Source: Metaphire vulgaris (lineage: Eukaryota; Annelida; Clitellata; Crassiclitellata; Megascolecidae). From it: 64,000 nt of DNA. Below, piece after piece: positions 44,713 through 56,062 of this stretch. A model generated the notes under the pieces. It saw nothing but the letters and a program-made list of their open reading frames with translations. It did not search any database and was not told the origin of the DNA. Numbering within the stretch: the first letter of the stretch is position 1; the number at the start of each line of letters is the position of its first letter. Made by a program: the position numbers and the translations under genes. Location of the stretch: contig CM030869.1 in NCBI GenBank assembly GCA_018105865.1, positions 6,239,525 through 6,303,524 on the forward strand, written 5' to 3'.

Positions 44713-46895
44713 AGATTCCATTAATATCTGTTATGAGTTTTTGTATGTTTTTATTTCATGAGCATTTTTAAGGTTTTGTCCTATTTTTGTTGTTGTTGAT
44801 GTAATCGATTGTTTCCTAATGAAGTTTCATTAATCAGGCTTCACACTGCTGAAGTTTCTTAGAAAGCTAGGAATTTGTTGAATTCTTGCTTCGTTTACTT
44901 TTGGTAGTTTAACTATCTCAGGTATTACAGTAAAACCCTGTGTGATTCATACAGATTTTTCAGGAGAAGCTTTTTGAACGATGCTAAGCTGTTTTATGTT
45001 TTTTAGTTTTGTTTTTAAAGTAGTTATAAAAATATAGATATATAGGCTTATATATATATTGTGATGTTTTGGGTTTGGATCTCACAATATTTGGTTATCT
45101 GGATAGTCTATGCTCTGGACCCTTTGCAGAAAATTTAAACCAAATGTCACAATTTTAGGTAAGTTGAGTGATGAGAATTGCTCTGAATTATTCATATGTG
45201 GCTGTGTAAGAAGCATTTTGGGAATATGCCTTTGATCCTCATTTAGATACAAATTAGAAATTATTATTGCAAAGAATAGAGGGAAGGAGATAGTTTTAGT
45301 AGAATTATAAGTATGTAAGTAAGTAAGTAAGGTGGTTTACAGAGTAATGTGAAAAGGAACGAGAGGGATTAAAAGGCTGGAAAACGGCATTTGGGAACGG
45401 GATGAAGACGAGGTAAAGACATGGGATGATGGAATGGAAAATCCAAAAGGAAAGGAAAAGAATTGCTAGACTTTCACAATGCTGTTGATGGATTTTAGCA
45501 TATAACAGTATCAATTTTTAAGTTTCACATATTCAAGATTTTGCAAGTGAACTTTGCTATTCACTTTGTATACAACTGACTGTGGTGCTGGCGTTGATTT
45601 TGACATCGATGCAACGCCTTGTGCTTTACGCACAAAATTTATTTTCGAAGCCTATTAAGAGTCTTTGGAAGATTCAAAATCTTTATAATAAGGATTTCAT
45701 ATTTTTATTTTAGTGTTTGAATGTTGAATTTGATCAAATTGTTTTCTTGAATTTCTGGAGCCAAAAATTTGCGATTAATTTATGTAAAATATGATTTTAA
45801 GTTTGATAGTTATTAGTCACCTTTGCAGCTGATTACGTTTTGAGTGAAACTTCTGTTGTCTTGCTTTGTTCTTGTTCTGTGCAGCCCACCCAAATTGAGC
45901 CAATCAAAACTTATTCTGCTCTTAAATCAATTTGTAGTTATTTTTGCTTGTGTGTTTTTTCTGGTGATAATTTGATTAGAGACAAATTGAACCATAAGAA
46001 AAACAACTGAAGAATTAGGACCCAACAAAGTTGCAATTTTGTTAATTGGATGTCTGTCCACAATTGATAACTATTTCAAAGCATTTATTACCACATGACA
46101 TCAGCAAGAATGCTATTAATGCTCTGCTATTATTTAATAAGGTTCTTCAATATTACTGGATTAGATAGAACCTTAGATCTGTCTTTATTATTTGCACTGC
46201 AGTGTATTTGTTTGAATTATTCAGTTGCTTAATGTCTAGCTTTTCATAATATTCTAACTTAAAAGCAATATTCAAATTTAAATTAAATCATATTTGTAAT
46301 GAGAGGATTGCAAAGATCTTTGGAACATTTGATTTAATAGTTTCAAAATATTAACGATCTGATTGTCCCGTCTGCATAGAATGGCAGATTCTTTCCGATA
46401 CCTACCGGTAAATAAAGTGTGTCTAGTAGACCTAATTACTGTTTCAGTATTGTTTCATAGAAGCTGTAAATTTTGTCAAAGTCTCTCAAAACTGTTGGTA
46501 ACTACATCTTAGGAGTTTTGCTTTCAATAAATGGATTGCACTGTAATTGGAATTTTGTGCATGAGGTGAATAACAAAATTGTCATTCGTGATTTTTATAT
46601 TTCATAAATATTATGTTCTTCTGATGTGTGAAACGTCGTGCATTCCACTGAGAATGTGAACTTGTGAAGCCTGGATTTGGACATTGCAGATTGTAGGATT
46701 AGATTTTGTGGCCTATTAGTTTTTAAAATAAAACTACTTCCTCCGGTGCAATAGATGGAATAAAGCATGACAATTTGTAGAGCTCTCTTAAAACAGATTT
46801 TACAGTTGTTATGGTTGATATTGGATAGCATAGACCAGGGGTCACAAGGCAAGCGCACAAAACAGGCATGCCCGAAGTGGGGGTGCAGCTGCACC
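44713..46895. other. Downstream of G6PD, no gene recognised
   Basis: 2.2 kb of AT-rich DNA. Short (AAGT)n at 45311-45330; no coding or transposon ends recognised before 46866, where a CATGCCCG...GGGGTGCAGC end related to the 54906 element begins. Confidence 0.4.
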
Positions 46896-47807
46896 CAGTG
46901 ATATATTACTGAACTGAAATAGAAAGTAAAAGTAAAATTATTTGCATTCAGTTCAGTAAAACTGAAATAGGAAGTAAAATATAGTTTTGAACTGAAATAG
47001 AAAGTAGAAGTAAAATAAGGATGCCAAAAATGAATTAAAAGTAAAAGTAGTAATTATTTGGTGAAGTAAAATTGTTAAAATTTTCTCCCATTTTATTTTA
47101 AATTTATGTTCAAGCCTGACTGTTGTTTAGGCAGAGCGTACTGTTTGTACTTCTACCGTCTTTCGGTTTATTCTTACAAACATTATCATTCATCTCAACT
47201 CTCGAGTGTCTAAATAGAAAAGTATGAGTTTATCTAGACAGTTTGCTGGTAGAAAAAGGGAGAGTGATACTGTATTTGGCAGTTTTTTTTAATGAAACAG
47301 GCTCACAAAAGTCTTGAGATGCGTGTCTTCATGAAGCTCAACAGCAGCATTGCGTATTTAATAATTTCCAGTTGATTGCAGACTTGCAGTCATTGCACTC
47401 ATATTTTGAATTTGTTTCTGTCTGAGTGTCTGACAGTGACACCTTAGGTATTACACTAAATGTTTCTGTGCATGCAATGGCAAGTGGCAGTCGTTCGTAT
47501 TCGTTATATGTTGCACTGTATACTGTGCACTGCACTGCTGTGCATTCAGCATACTAGCCCAGTGACTGACTGTTACTGCTGTTAATTGAAATAAATTAAG
47601 TGGAAGCCTGGAAGGTATGATATATATAAAACTGTAAGTAAAAGTAAAAGTGAAAGTAAAATTAACAATTATTTACAAAGTAAAATTAGAACTGAAATAG
47701 AAATTAAATGACATTAAAACTGTAATTGAAAGTGGAAGTCAAATAAGGAAGCCAAAACTAAATTAAAAGTAAAAGTAGTAATTATTTTTCGAAGTAAAAT
47801 ATCACTG
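46896..47807. mobile_element. hAT-type element, CAGTGATATATTACTG end, nested
   Basis: 912 bp. Inverted ends CAGTGATATATTAC and CAGTGATATTTTAC (reverse complement). Perfect target duplication GCTGCACC. Interior rich in ACTGAAATAGAAAGTAAAAG units. It inserted into the GTGCAGCTGCACCCC palindrome of another repeat related to 54906-55108. Confidence 0.93.
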
Positions 47808-48369
47808 GCTGCACCCCTGGAAAAATTCATGGGATGCAATGCACCCCCTGGAAAGAGGATGGTCTGCACCCCCTGAATCCTGAAAAACAGGGGGTGCAGA
47901 ATGTACAGACGACCTTTTTTGCTTGTCAAGCTCTTTTGAAGGTAAATTCTAGCATTGAAGACCCTTTTTTGCTTGTCAAGCTATTTTGAAAGTAAATTCT
48001 AGCGTTGAAAACCCTTTTTTTGCTTGTCAAGGATTTGAAAAAGAAAATTTCACTTCGAAAAAATCTGTACCCTCTGACCAAAATTCGTTCCGGCGGGTCT
48101 GGCACAAAGGAAAAAATGGAGTGCACAAATTTTTGAACATTGTTTCCATTGCTTTCATATCATACACAGCCTACTTACTGAAGATGCTGATAAAGATTCA
48201 CACTTTGTTGTGAACTTGTAATGGCTCCCTACAACTGCAATTAATCTGGTCTAGACTATGCCCAAAACTTAGGTCTTTTATTTAGTGATTTGTGTCAAGC
48301 ACGCTATTCCAAACATCTATACAATTAAAAGAACAGAAAGCCAGCAAGCACGTCGGAACGAATTTTCAG
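47808..48369. repeat. Array of GACCTTTTTTGCTTGTCAAG modules
   Basis: Host repeat sequence of the nested element. It includes three tandem copies of a roughly 50-bp unit (47907-48045) carrying CCTTTTTTGCTTGTCAAG and TAAATTCTAGC, preceded by TGCACCCCCTGGAA repeats. Confidence 0.75.
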
Positions 48370-48594
48370 CAGGGGTGCAGATTTCCTCAAGAAAGAAGTT
48401 GTTAAAAGGGGACAAAATTCGTCTCTGAAAAAACATTGACGAGCAGGAAAAAGGTCGTCACTAACTTGTTCCTTTATTTCATCCTCCTAAAAGCCACGAC
48501 GCGCAAACAAATACCTTCTTCTCTCTTTTATTTAAAAATCCTCAAGCAATTTTTTAAAACAGCCTTATCTTTCAGGGAGTGCGCTGCACCCCTG
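48370..48594. mobile_element. Probable hAT-type MITE, CAGGGGTGCAG ends
   Basis: 225 bp between perfect 11-bp inverted repeats CAGGGGTGCAG and CTGCACCCCTG. Flanks ATTTTCAG / ACTTTTTG match only 5/8. Contains an inverted module copy (TGACGAGC...AAAAAGGTCGTCA, about 48438-48460). Confidence 0.6.
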
Positions 48595-49039
48595 ACTTTT
48601 TGGTATCACATTATAGCCGCCCCAGCTATGAGTCTATGACCGCCCAATTTGGCGTCCTCCCCAGTTATAACCGCCCCCGTTATGACCGCTCCAGCTTTAG
48701 CTGCCGTCAGTATCGTTTAGAGTTAGTGTTTCGTGTCTGGTTTATGGTGTGGGTAATGATTATATGACCCCGTACGGGTGCAATACATTGATTTTCGTCA
48801 AAACCCATAAAGTAACTGGGGCGGCTACCACCTGTAGCCGATTTTTCCCGGGATGAAGCTGCGCCCCCACTTCCTAAGGGCCTGAAAGCCAGCGATAGAA
48901 ATTTCTTAGAATAGAGATTTGAAATCATTGACGTAAACATAGCAGAAAAGTGGGGAGCCAAACCCTGTACCTTCCCCATTCCCTATAGTAGCCTCTCAAA
49001 AATGGGGGACTTGCACCTAGAGACCTAATCTAAGTTTAC
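48595..49039. other. No gene seen
   Basis: Includes a stretch of ATGACCGCCC / TATAACCGCCCC repeats (about 48610-48700) reminiscent of pogo-like MITE interiors; boundaries not found. Confidence 0.4.
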
Positions 49040-49125
49040 GCCTATGTGTGATGCGCCACCGTACTGGATGGTATTGGATATAAGGTACCTCTGATATAAC
49101 GCACTATATTTTACAGACCCGCTAA
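49040..49125 (-). mobile_element. Truncated copy of the pogo-like MITE at 11561
   Basis: Reverse complement matches the middle of 11561-11741 (TAGCGGGTCTGTAAA, GGCGCATCACACA). Termini missing. Confidence 0.7.
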
Positions 49126-49142
49126 GTATGTTAGGGGCCGCC

Positions 49143-49264
49143 CATAATAATAAATAATAATTATGCACTTCTATAGCACCATTTCTAATACTCAAGGGTA
49201 TCAATCGATGGTACTTCAAATCCATCCGCAAAAGACCAGGTCATTCCAGAGATCAGTCAGAGGG
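49143..49264 (-). repeat. 3' end of the CR1/L2-like LINE family (copy 2)
   Basis: About 120 bp nearly identical to the 3' UTR and (AAT)n end at 5612-5735 (GCACTTCTATAGCACC, CAATCGATGGTACTTC, TCATTCCAGAGATCAGTCAG). 5' truncated. Confidence 0.88.
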
Positions 49265-49854
49265 AAATATAGTACATACGCACCGAGGGGGTGGGTGTTT
49301 GAGATTTAGGCGATTTTGCGTACGGGGTGGGTGTGGGGAGGGGTAACGACTGAATATGTACGTACGCACAAATTTCAAATTTATAAATAGGTATATCCAC
49401 ACGAATAAAATAAAATAAAATAAGTAGGTATATTCTTGCGTATTTGCTGAAGATGCCTGTATGTTTAATCACACAAACATTTTATTTTAACACAACTTTC
49501 TCACGGTCAAACAAAGGATCCACGCGGTTATTTAAATAGTTGGCCAGCAAACTTGGCAGAGGGGGAACGTTTCTGGCGGAGGGGGTTGACCAGAATGCTC
49601 AAGCGTAGTGGCCTATTCAAATAGAATTATCCGTGCGGAGGGTTGCTAGTTTGTACGTACGCATGGGGGGGGGGTTAAAATGTACGGTGTGCAACAGGGG
49701 GAAGGGGGTAAAAATATGCCTTTTTGTGTACGTACTATATGGATGGCCCCTTATGTCATCTAGCAAATCGAATGGATATAGCCTATAGGAGATCCTATAA
49801 TAAATAATATAGGAGATCCTATAATATCCTATCCTATAATAATCTTCCAATAAA
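49265..49854. other. No gene seen
   Basis: GGGGGTGGGTG-rich and CTATATAGGAGATCC-repeat stretches; no supported feature. Confidence 0.4.
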
Positions 49855-50043
49855 CTGAGCATTTTCAGATCTAGGCTTAAAACACATCTCTTCCAACTAG
49901 CATTTCCTCCATAGTCTGTCTTGCTCTTTCCCTCTGACTGATCTCTGGAATGACCTGGTCTTTTGCGGATGGATTTGAAGTACCATCGATTGATACCCTT
50001 GAGTATTAGAAATGGTGCTATAGAAGTGCATAATTATTATTAG
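49855..50043 (+). pseudogene. 3' end of the CR1/L2-like LINE family (copy 3)
   Basis: The + strand encodes the last 19 residues LSIFRSRLKTHLFQLAFPP before the stop. These are the same as the C-terminus of the copy at 5748-6542 and are followed by the same 3' UTR ending in TTATTATTAGG. Opposite orientation to copy 2, about 600 bp away. Confidence 0.9.
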
Positions 50044-50141
50044 GAGGAGGAGGAGGAACATGTCTGACATTCAGCGCAAACTGTGAACAGCAATTTAGCT
50101 TAAAGAATTTGTTGGAGAACAAGAGAAGGAATCAATCAGAG

Positions 50142-50953
50142 AAGGGTTTCCCAAACATTTTGGAACCGCGGCCCACTTCAGCGGTTTTGTAACGTATCCA
50201 CGACCCTAATAATAGCATGTGAGATCAAAATGCAATTGCGTCATCTGGCGAACGTTGGTTGAAAGAATTCAAAGGAATCTTATGAGTTTTGAATAAATGA
50301 CCAAGCAAAAGCTCTGATTCAATTCGAATGAAAATATGGCAAACATATTATGCAGAATTATTCATGTTTTGCCAAATAAGACGAAATGAAATAAATAGAT
50401 ACTGAATTCTTAAGAATTATCTTTTTTAAATTTTGCCAGGAACATACCTTTATTACGCGTCTTAAAAATCCTATGAATATTGCAAAATCGCTTAACCGCC
50501 AGGTTATCACTATGGACTATGACATCCCTGGTTTTAACTTTAAGATATTCTCAATAATTGTTATTGGAGTTTCAGAGCAAAATGGTCGGAATACGCTTCC
50601 TTGCGTTATTGTGAAATAAGGTTAATTGTAAAAAAAATACTATAGGCCAAGGTTTCCTAAACTTTTTGTAACTGTGCGACACACTGCAGTGGTTTTGTAA
50701 CATGCCGCGACCCTGCAAACTTATTGCAAACTAAATTACATAAAACACCTAATTAATAATCATTTTAATATAAGCCGATTATGGAGTGTTGCAGACATGT
50801 AGGCCTAAATTGTTTAAAAGCTAAGCCTACTTGCAACTTTCAAGGCTTGTGACATTGTGGTATTTGTTAGAAAATGCCACTTTTGAATCTAATTTCGCGC
50901 TACCCTGCGACCCAGTAGATTGAGCCCTGCGATCCACAGTTTGGGAAGCACTG
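50142..50953. mobile_element. hAT-like element with TTCCCAAAC ends
   Basis: 812 bp. Ends AAGGGTTTCCCAAAC (left) and CAGTGCTTCCCAAACTG (right, reverse complement). Flanks AATCAGAG / AATTAGAG (7/8). Related along its length to 1582-2333. GCGACCC repeats near both ends; no transposase frame. Confidence 0.82.
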
Positions 50954-50977
50954 AATTAGAGGAATACCATCTAGACA

Positions 50978-51511
50978 CAGTGCTGGGGCCTATTTCTAAT
51001 GCATGTATTTGAAATATTTATTTGAAATACCCCGAAGTATTTTGTATTTGTATTTTAAATACTTTTTCCAAGTATTTTGTATTTAAAAATACAAAAACTA
51101 CAGAATTTAAATTCAAAATTTTTTCATACAGCTTTCTCGTGGTTAGTTAAACATCACATCAGCAAGTCAGCATTCTGCACCGACAGCACCGTTACCTACT
51201 TGCACGGATAATTTCTTACTGATTTGACCTGATGCTCGACAAGTCGACATGACACATCATCCTTGCATTGACATTTGAAGTTTTGAACATGACCACGTTG
51301 CCTTTGTTTGGCCTTAAGTTAAGTGTTGTCTGGTTTCTTTGGTACGTGAATGTATTTGTAAACAAACACAAAATACTGCAATGTATTTAAGTATTTGTAT
51401 TTGAAATACTGCTCGAGAAATGTATTTTGTATTTATATTTCAAATACTTCCATGTCCTGTATTTAGTATTTGGTATTTAAATACTTTGAAAATGTATTTT
51501 ACCCAGCACTG
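50978..51511. mobile_element. hAT-type MITE, CAGTGCTGGG family, TATTTG-filled
   Basis: 534 bp. Perfect inverted ends CAGTGCTGGG, perfect target duplication TCTAGACA. Both halves are filled with TATTTGTATTTGAAATAC units in opposite orientation. Confidence 0.95.
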
Positions 51512-51519
51512 TCTAGACA

Positions 51520-52044
51520 TGATGATGCGCATTAAAAGTCATCTTAGAGGAAGCGTAACTGACCTGGATCGAATGGGCACATAGTAAGGATCGAAGAGAA
51601 ACTCTAAAGGCATGGAAATCACAACCCCTTTGCAAATTTCTAATGCTCGATCTGTGATGCTTGAATTTTTAAACCAATGAGTGTCTTATTTGGCTAAACC
51701 GCATGTGTAATCATAGTTGTAAACTACTACAGTATTAGGCCTCTATACTAGAGCCCCAACTTTTTGAAAGGCTACCACAAGAAAGGGGAAGGTATAGGGT
51801 TTGGGTCCCCAATTTTTCATCCAAGTTTACACCACTGCATGTGTTTCTATGATAAACTGGTGGGAACAATGTAAAACGTGGATCTTAGACCGACAAGAGT
51901 GTTCTGAGACGTATTAACTTTTTAGCAAATAAGCATAATGTTGAGTTCGTACGAATTCTGGGTGCGCACAGAAGTTGACTTTCCATGTGTAATTTTGCAC
52001 ACAAGAAATGTCATGCGCACACAGACTACAAAAACTTAAAGGGA
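51520..52044. other. No gene seen
   Basis: Unique-looking intergenic sequence. Confidence 0.4.
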
Positions 52045-52385
52045 ACATTATTATTATTGTTATTAAAAGTTAAGATTTATGTGGTAACTTATCCGATAGC
52101 ATACTGCATGAACACAATACATTGCTAGTTATTAACTTGAGACATGTAGCTAGTCTGGAAAAACCATGTCTTCAGGTGCTTTTTAAACGTATCGAGTGAT
52201 GACAAGTTTTGTGTAGCAGAAGGCAGACTATTCCAGATCTTCGCGGCAGTAACTGGGAAGGTACGATCACCTACCGAGGCGAGGCGTGTATGTGGGACGT
52301 GTAGCGTCTTAGTAAAGGCTGACCTCAAGCGCTGTCGGCCCTCGAGATCTGTTGTTAACATTGCTTCCAAGGATCTTAGTTTGTT
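52045..52385 (-). pseudogene. LINE C-terminus and 3' UTR
   Basis: On -, about 80 codons with the LINE C-terminal signature VGDRTFPVTAAKIWNSLP, LSSLDTFKKHLKTWFF. It is followed by a 3' UTR ending in (ATT)n at 52050-52065. A different subfamily from the copies at 5748 and 49855. Confidence 0.85.
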
Positions 52386-53388
52386 TGACTCAGATGAACA
52401 TTTTAAGTGACGAGTTTTACATAATACTCTGAATTAATAGCAACTGATGAAATCAATTTCTGACCTGGTAAGTCCTGGTTGTATGAAGCATTGATGGTGG
52501 CGACTCATGATGCATTATGCGTCTATTATTAAATATTACATGTACAGTATATCAAAGAACTGTAAAGTTACAAAAACAATTACAGTATTTATAATCTGAA
52601 AGCAACTGTGCCTATGCTGATGATTGGGCTACTTTCACGCACAAACCAATTTCATACTTGCTGGTTAAACATAAACATACAATTACAGTATCATTACACT
52701 AGGCCTATACTATAGTAACATGTTTCTATGGGCAACTCTGTTCTATGTACTCTGGCTTTTAATTATAAATAGACTACAGTATAACAAATAATACTAATGC
52801 AAAAAGCATTCGTGATATCTCAATTGCTGATTAAGCTAATTCACTAAACATGCTGCATTTAGGCAAAATTCAAATAAAGTTCCATATCTGTCTTGTCACA
52901 TAAGCATTCACTCATACAGAATTCTACAAAATTTTCCAAAATATTTCATACTGAGAAATTTTAGTTTTTACAATTGTTGCTGTCTATTATACAATGTCTA
53001 TTTACTCTATTATACAACGATGCCAACTATTTCAAAGCTTATAACAGTCTAATAGGTGAATCTTCCGGTCTCTATTTCCAGAGGCAAGTTGAAGTGTGAC
53101 CTAAATTCAACTGGCCCTTTTACAAATTAGTATTTGCAGCAGTTTTAGTGAGACGAAGTCTGATTTTTAAAAAAACCTGAATATACTAGCTTGTACATTC
53201 AATGGATAATATAATCTGTCGATTCTGTCCATCGGTTTCAAGGATGCATACAAGCTCAGTAGGTCCCTATTTTAGCGTACCATATTTTAAGCTTACATCT
53301 AATGATCTGCAGGATCTTCGCCTTGCAAGGGAATTCAGAGACATAACCATTATCTAAACATTCAAGAGACAAAGACTAGATAAGCTTA
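52386..53388. other. 3' flank of the PDZRN gene; no feature
   Basis: AT-rich; would contain the 3' UTR of the PDZRN transcript. ATTAAA on the - strand near 52760 is the only polyadenylation-like hexamer noted. Confidence 0.35.
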
Positions 53389-54798
53389 TTAAACAGTTGT
53401 GACGGACAGAAGAGGGTTGGATTTGTGGCCAAATGGATCTTGACTTCCGTGAGCCAACATCTCCCGAACGGTAACAAAGTTGTCCATTACGCGTTTGTTC
53501 TTATGGCGCAATGCTTTCCGTTTGCCCAGTTCTATTATCGTTGGCTGGTCGCCGTTTTCCCGGACCGTTTCCATCTTGCACTTTTGGATCTGTTCTTTCT
53601 GCTGTCGGTGATTGCGAGCCTGTTCCAGATGTAGCTTACGCTTATCACGGCTCCAGTATCGTCCCAGTTTCAGTTCACTTGTTGTATCATCGTCCGTTGT
53701 TATTCCGCATCGTTCTTTGGCCAGTTGCTGTGCTCTCTCTTTTAGAATTTGTCTGCGGATTGGTCGGCGGGTGATGTACCTTGATCCGTCTGGTCTGCGC
53801 CTCAACACCCATTCCATTGGAACGCTGTTGCTGTGCGCTGCGTGAGAATCGCTCCGATTGCCTGTTGCTTGAGCGGTTTGGTGAATTTCGAGATCGGGTT
53901 TAGAATTATTCGCCTGTTTATTTTGCGAATTCAATCTGATTTGTTGCTCGAATAATTTCTGCTGAACCATGATCGTATGTTCAAGATTCGTTCTGTTCGT
54001 GTACATGACGTCGACATACTGCGAATACAACTGTTGCAGAGAATGAGGCTGACCTTCGGATTGCTTATCCTGTTGTTCTCCTGTCTGAGCCACGACATTC
54101 AGCGACTTCGAATGATCAGTAAAACTATTATCCTCAAAGATTTTCATTTGCTTTGACGATGACGACGACGACGACGATGATGGTATAAGATCCGTAGGTT
54201 TTGTTTTCTCGTCATCCAATCGAAGCGTCTTGGTTTGACGTTGTATCTGTAGGGTGTTGCAGGCACTTTCACATGAGTTGCAATCGCCAGTTAGAAAGTA
54301 TTTTTCCGCATTAAGCACACCGTCGCGTTTTATGGGAGTCGCTTTACGCGAATTCGATTCGTTTGGCAGAACGTCCGTCTGTCGTATTATCCAGACAGGA
54401 TCATCGCTTTGCGCCGATGACTCATTCACAGGCGAATACTCTTGAGGTATGGGAGATAACTTCTGATTAGTTCCGAACAGACTTCGTCTCGTTCCCATTC
54501 TTGGAACTATTCTCGGCTGTGAACAAACGGATAATTTACCGACTTTGTTGCAAAACGACAACAGTTTCTCATTCGACGGATAGCAGTCAGTCATTGAATT
54601 CCGAAGTAGTTGCATCTGCTGAAAACCTCGATTTACGGCATCGAATTCGTCATCTTCACAGCTCCATTCTAATAGATCAGAACAACGACGGATCGGAAAC
54701 CTACATACCGACGGAGACGCACTAAACTGCGTCGATGTTAACGCTCCGGCGTTTCTGTAAGAAAACCAAGCGGGTCTGTGGAAGTTTTCCACCATTTC
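53389..54798 (-). CDS. PDZRN3: PDZ-RING E3 ubiquitin ligase (PDZRN3/4-type), last coding exon
   Basis: Encodes the C-terminal 469 residues of a PDZRN3/PDZRN4 (LNX3/4) orthologue, a RING-type ubiquitin ligase with PDZ domains that acts at synapses and in muscle and planar-polarity signalling in vertebrates. The diagnostic part is the last 142 residues: EWVLRRRPDGSRYITRRP, CGITTDDDTTSELKLGRYWS, NKRVMDNFVTVREMLAHG and the terminal NPLLSVTTV. This ending is a class I PDZ-binding motif conserved in the family. The first 325 residues are low-complexity and diverged, with a Ser run from a (TCG)n stretch. The exon opens after TTCATTTTAG at 54798 in phase 0, so the ATG at 54795 is internal. Joins 56063-56230 in frame. 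It could serve PDZRN3 or PDZRN4; invertebrates may have one gene. Confidence 0.92.
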   Translation of the reverse strand, partial: EMVENFHRPAWFSYRNAGALTSTQFSASPSVCRFPIRRCSDLLEWSCEDDEFDAVNRGFQQMQLLRNSMTDCYPSNEKLLSFCNKVGKLSVCSQPRIVPRMGTRRSLFGTNQKLSPIPQEYSPVNESSAQSDDPVWIIRQTDVLPNESNSRKATPIKRDGVLNAEKYFLTGDCNSCESACNTLQIQRQTKTLRLDDEKTKPTDLIPSSSSSSSSSKQMKIFEDNSFTDHSKSLNVVAQTGEQQDKQSEGQPHSLQQLYSQYVDVMYTNRTNLEHTIMVQQKLFEQQIRLNSQNKQANNSKPDLEIHQTAQATGNRSDSHAAHSNSVPMEWVLRRRPDGSRYITRRPIRRQILKERAQQLAKERCGITTDDDTTSELKLGRYWSRDKRKLHLEQARNHRQQKEQIQKCKMETVRENGDQPTIIELGKRKALRHKNKRVMDNFVTVREMLAHGSQDPFGHKSNPLLSVTTV

Positions 54799-54905
54799 CT
54801 AAAATGAATAAAAATAATATCAAAGAAAAATTTTCTTAAACATGATAGAGATTGCATGGGAAAGTAAGACAAGTATGACCAATTCTATCCCATTCTATTT
54901 AATTG

Positions 54906-55108
54906 CATGGGCGTCCGGAGGGGGCTGCAAGGGGGTGCAATTGCACCCCCCTGGAAAAAATGCGGAGTTATGAAAAAAGTAAAATTACTTCTTTCTTTCG
55001 TCACAAAACCTTGTTTTGCACCCCCTGGAAATTTTTTTAAATTCTTTCGTCACATGACCCTGTTTTGCACCCCCTGGAAGGCTGAAAAAATTTGTGCGGA
55101 CGCCCATG
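54906..55108. mobile_element. hAT-like MITE, CATGGGCGTCCG ends, in the PDZRN intron
   Basis: 203 bp. Perfect inverted ends CATGGGCGTCCG and perfect target duplication TTTAATTG. Interior TGCACCCCCTGGAA repeats are shared with the repeat around 46866 and 47808. Confidence 0.9.
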
Positions 55109-55149
55109 TTTAATTGGGCTAAACCGAAGGGAAGTAATTGCGTGAAGAC

Positions 55150-55418
55150 TAGGGTTGCCAGATCTCCCGTATTATGCGGGAGCTCCCGTATTTCAGCCCC
55201 TCGATCGATGATAATAATATTATTATAACTTGTTTGTAATATTGATTCACTGCATGCAGATGATGCAGTGCATTGAACAGTTTTGTCTATTGCTTTTTCC
55301 TAGTCTATACTCTATAGTACTGCAGTGTAGTATAGCTCTAGCCATAATAATAATTCATAATGAACTTGATAGCGGAAACAATCTCCCGTATTTCAACTTT
55401 GGATATCTGGCAACCCTA
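55150..55418. mobile_element. hAT-like MITE, TAGGGTTGCCAGAT ends, in the PDZRN intron
   Basis: 269 bp. Perfect inverted ends TAGGGTTGCCAGAT and perfect target duplication GTGAAGAC (55142-55149 and 55419-55426). CTCCCGTATTTCA repeats inside. Confidence 0.92.
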
Positions 55419-55721
55419 GTGAAGACTGTTGTCAAACGTTCCACAAATGCTTCAGAATTTGTTTGAAAGACATTCGAAGATGAACAGAAATAACTTCTAA
55501 AGTTATTCCTTATTCTAAAAATAGTACACGTCATCCTTTCTGCGCCACAGATTCTTCAGATATTGTCCTCAAATTATGCACTTGGCCTCCACATTATGCA
55601 CTTGGCCTATAGTAATCTTAACTTGATTTGCTTTTTTTAGTTTTTGACTGGTTCTGTCGGTTTGACCAGTCAACCAGTCTAGTTTCTTCTATTTTCTAAC
55701 AATACTAACATTAATAACTAA

Positions 55722-55848
55722 CATGATTTAAAGTGGCTTAGAAGGCATTACTGCCTGTGTGAAAGCCACTAGGGGCATTGACGATGCTTGAACTCGCTCC
55801 GTCAGCCTAACGCTCCAGCACGTAACCCACTCTGCCATCTTCTGCCCC
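55722..55848 (-). mobile_element. tRNA-derived SINE, copy B
   Basis: Near-identical to 19150-19278: A box TGGCAGAGTGGG, B box GAGTTCAAGC (one base off), tail GCCACTTTAAATCATG. In the PDZRN intron. Confidence 0.85.
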
Positions 55849-55860
55849 TCTTTTCGCAGC

Positions 55861-56058
55861 CATTGGCGGCTCCAGAATTTGGCAAGTGGAGGAGGCCCCC
55901 ATTGGGGATGGCAACTTCTAAGCATGGAGGCAACTATCTCTCATAAATCTGCACATTCCGGAAGACTATCACCCTCGATGGGAGCCACTGGGAGGCCAGA
56001 CATTCAATGGTGGGCACGGGTACCCCCTCCCCCGGCCCACCCCGTGGAACCGACCCTC
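55861..56058. mobile_element. Degraded MITE of the CAGTGGCGGCTC family, abutting the PDZRN splice donor
   Basis: Left end CATTGGCGGCTCCAGAATTTGGCA and right end CCGTGGAACCGACCCTC align to 14116-14306. The centre is partly replaced. No matching target duplication. Its right edge lies about 4 bp from the exon boundary at 56063. Confidence 0.7.
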
Positions 56059-56062
56059 TCAC

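Noticed and set aside
46863..48884. Possible 2-kb element with ends CAGGCATGCCCGAAGTGGGG and CAGGCCCTTAGGAAGTGGGG
   Set aside because: The termini are similar, but flanking 8-mers (GCACAAAA / AAAGCCAG) do not match and other elements lie between, so the pairing may be accidental.
53425..53845. Open frames on + opposite the PDZRN last exon
   Set aside because: Antisense shadows of the conserved - strand coding sequence.
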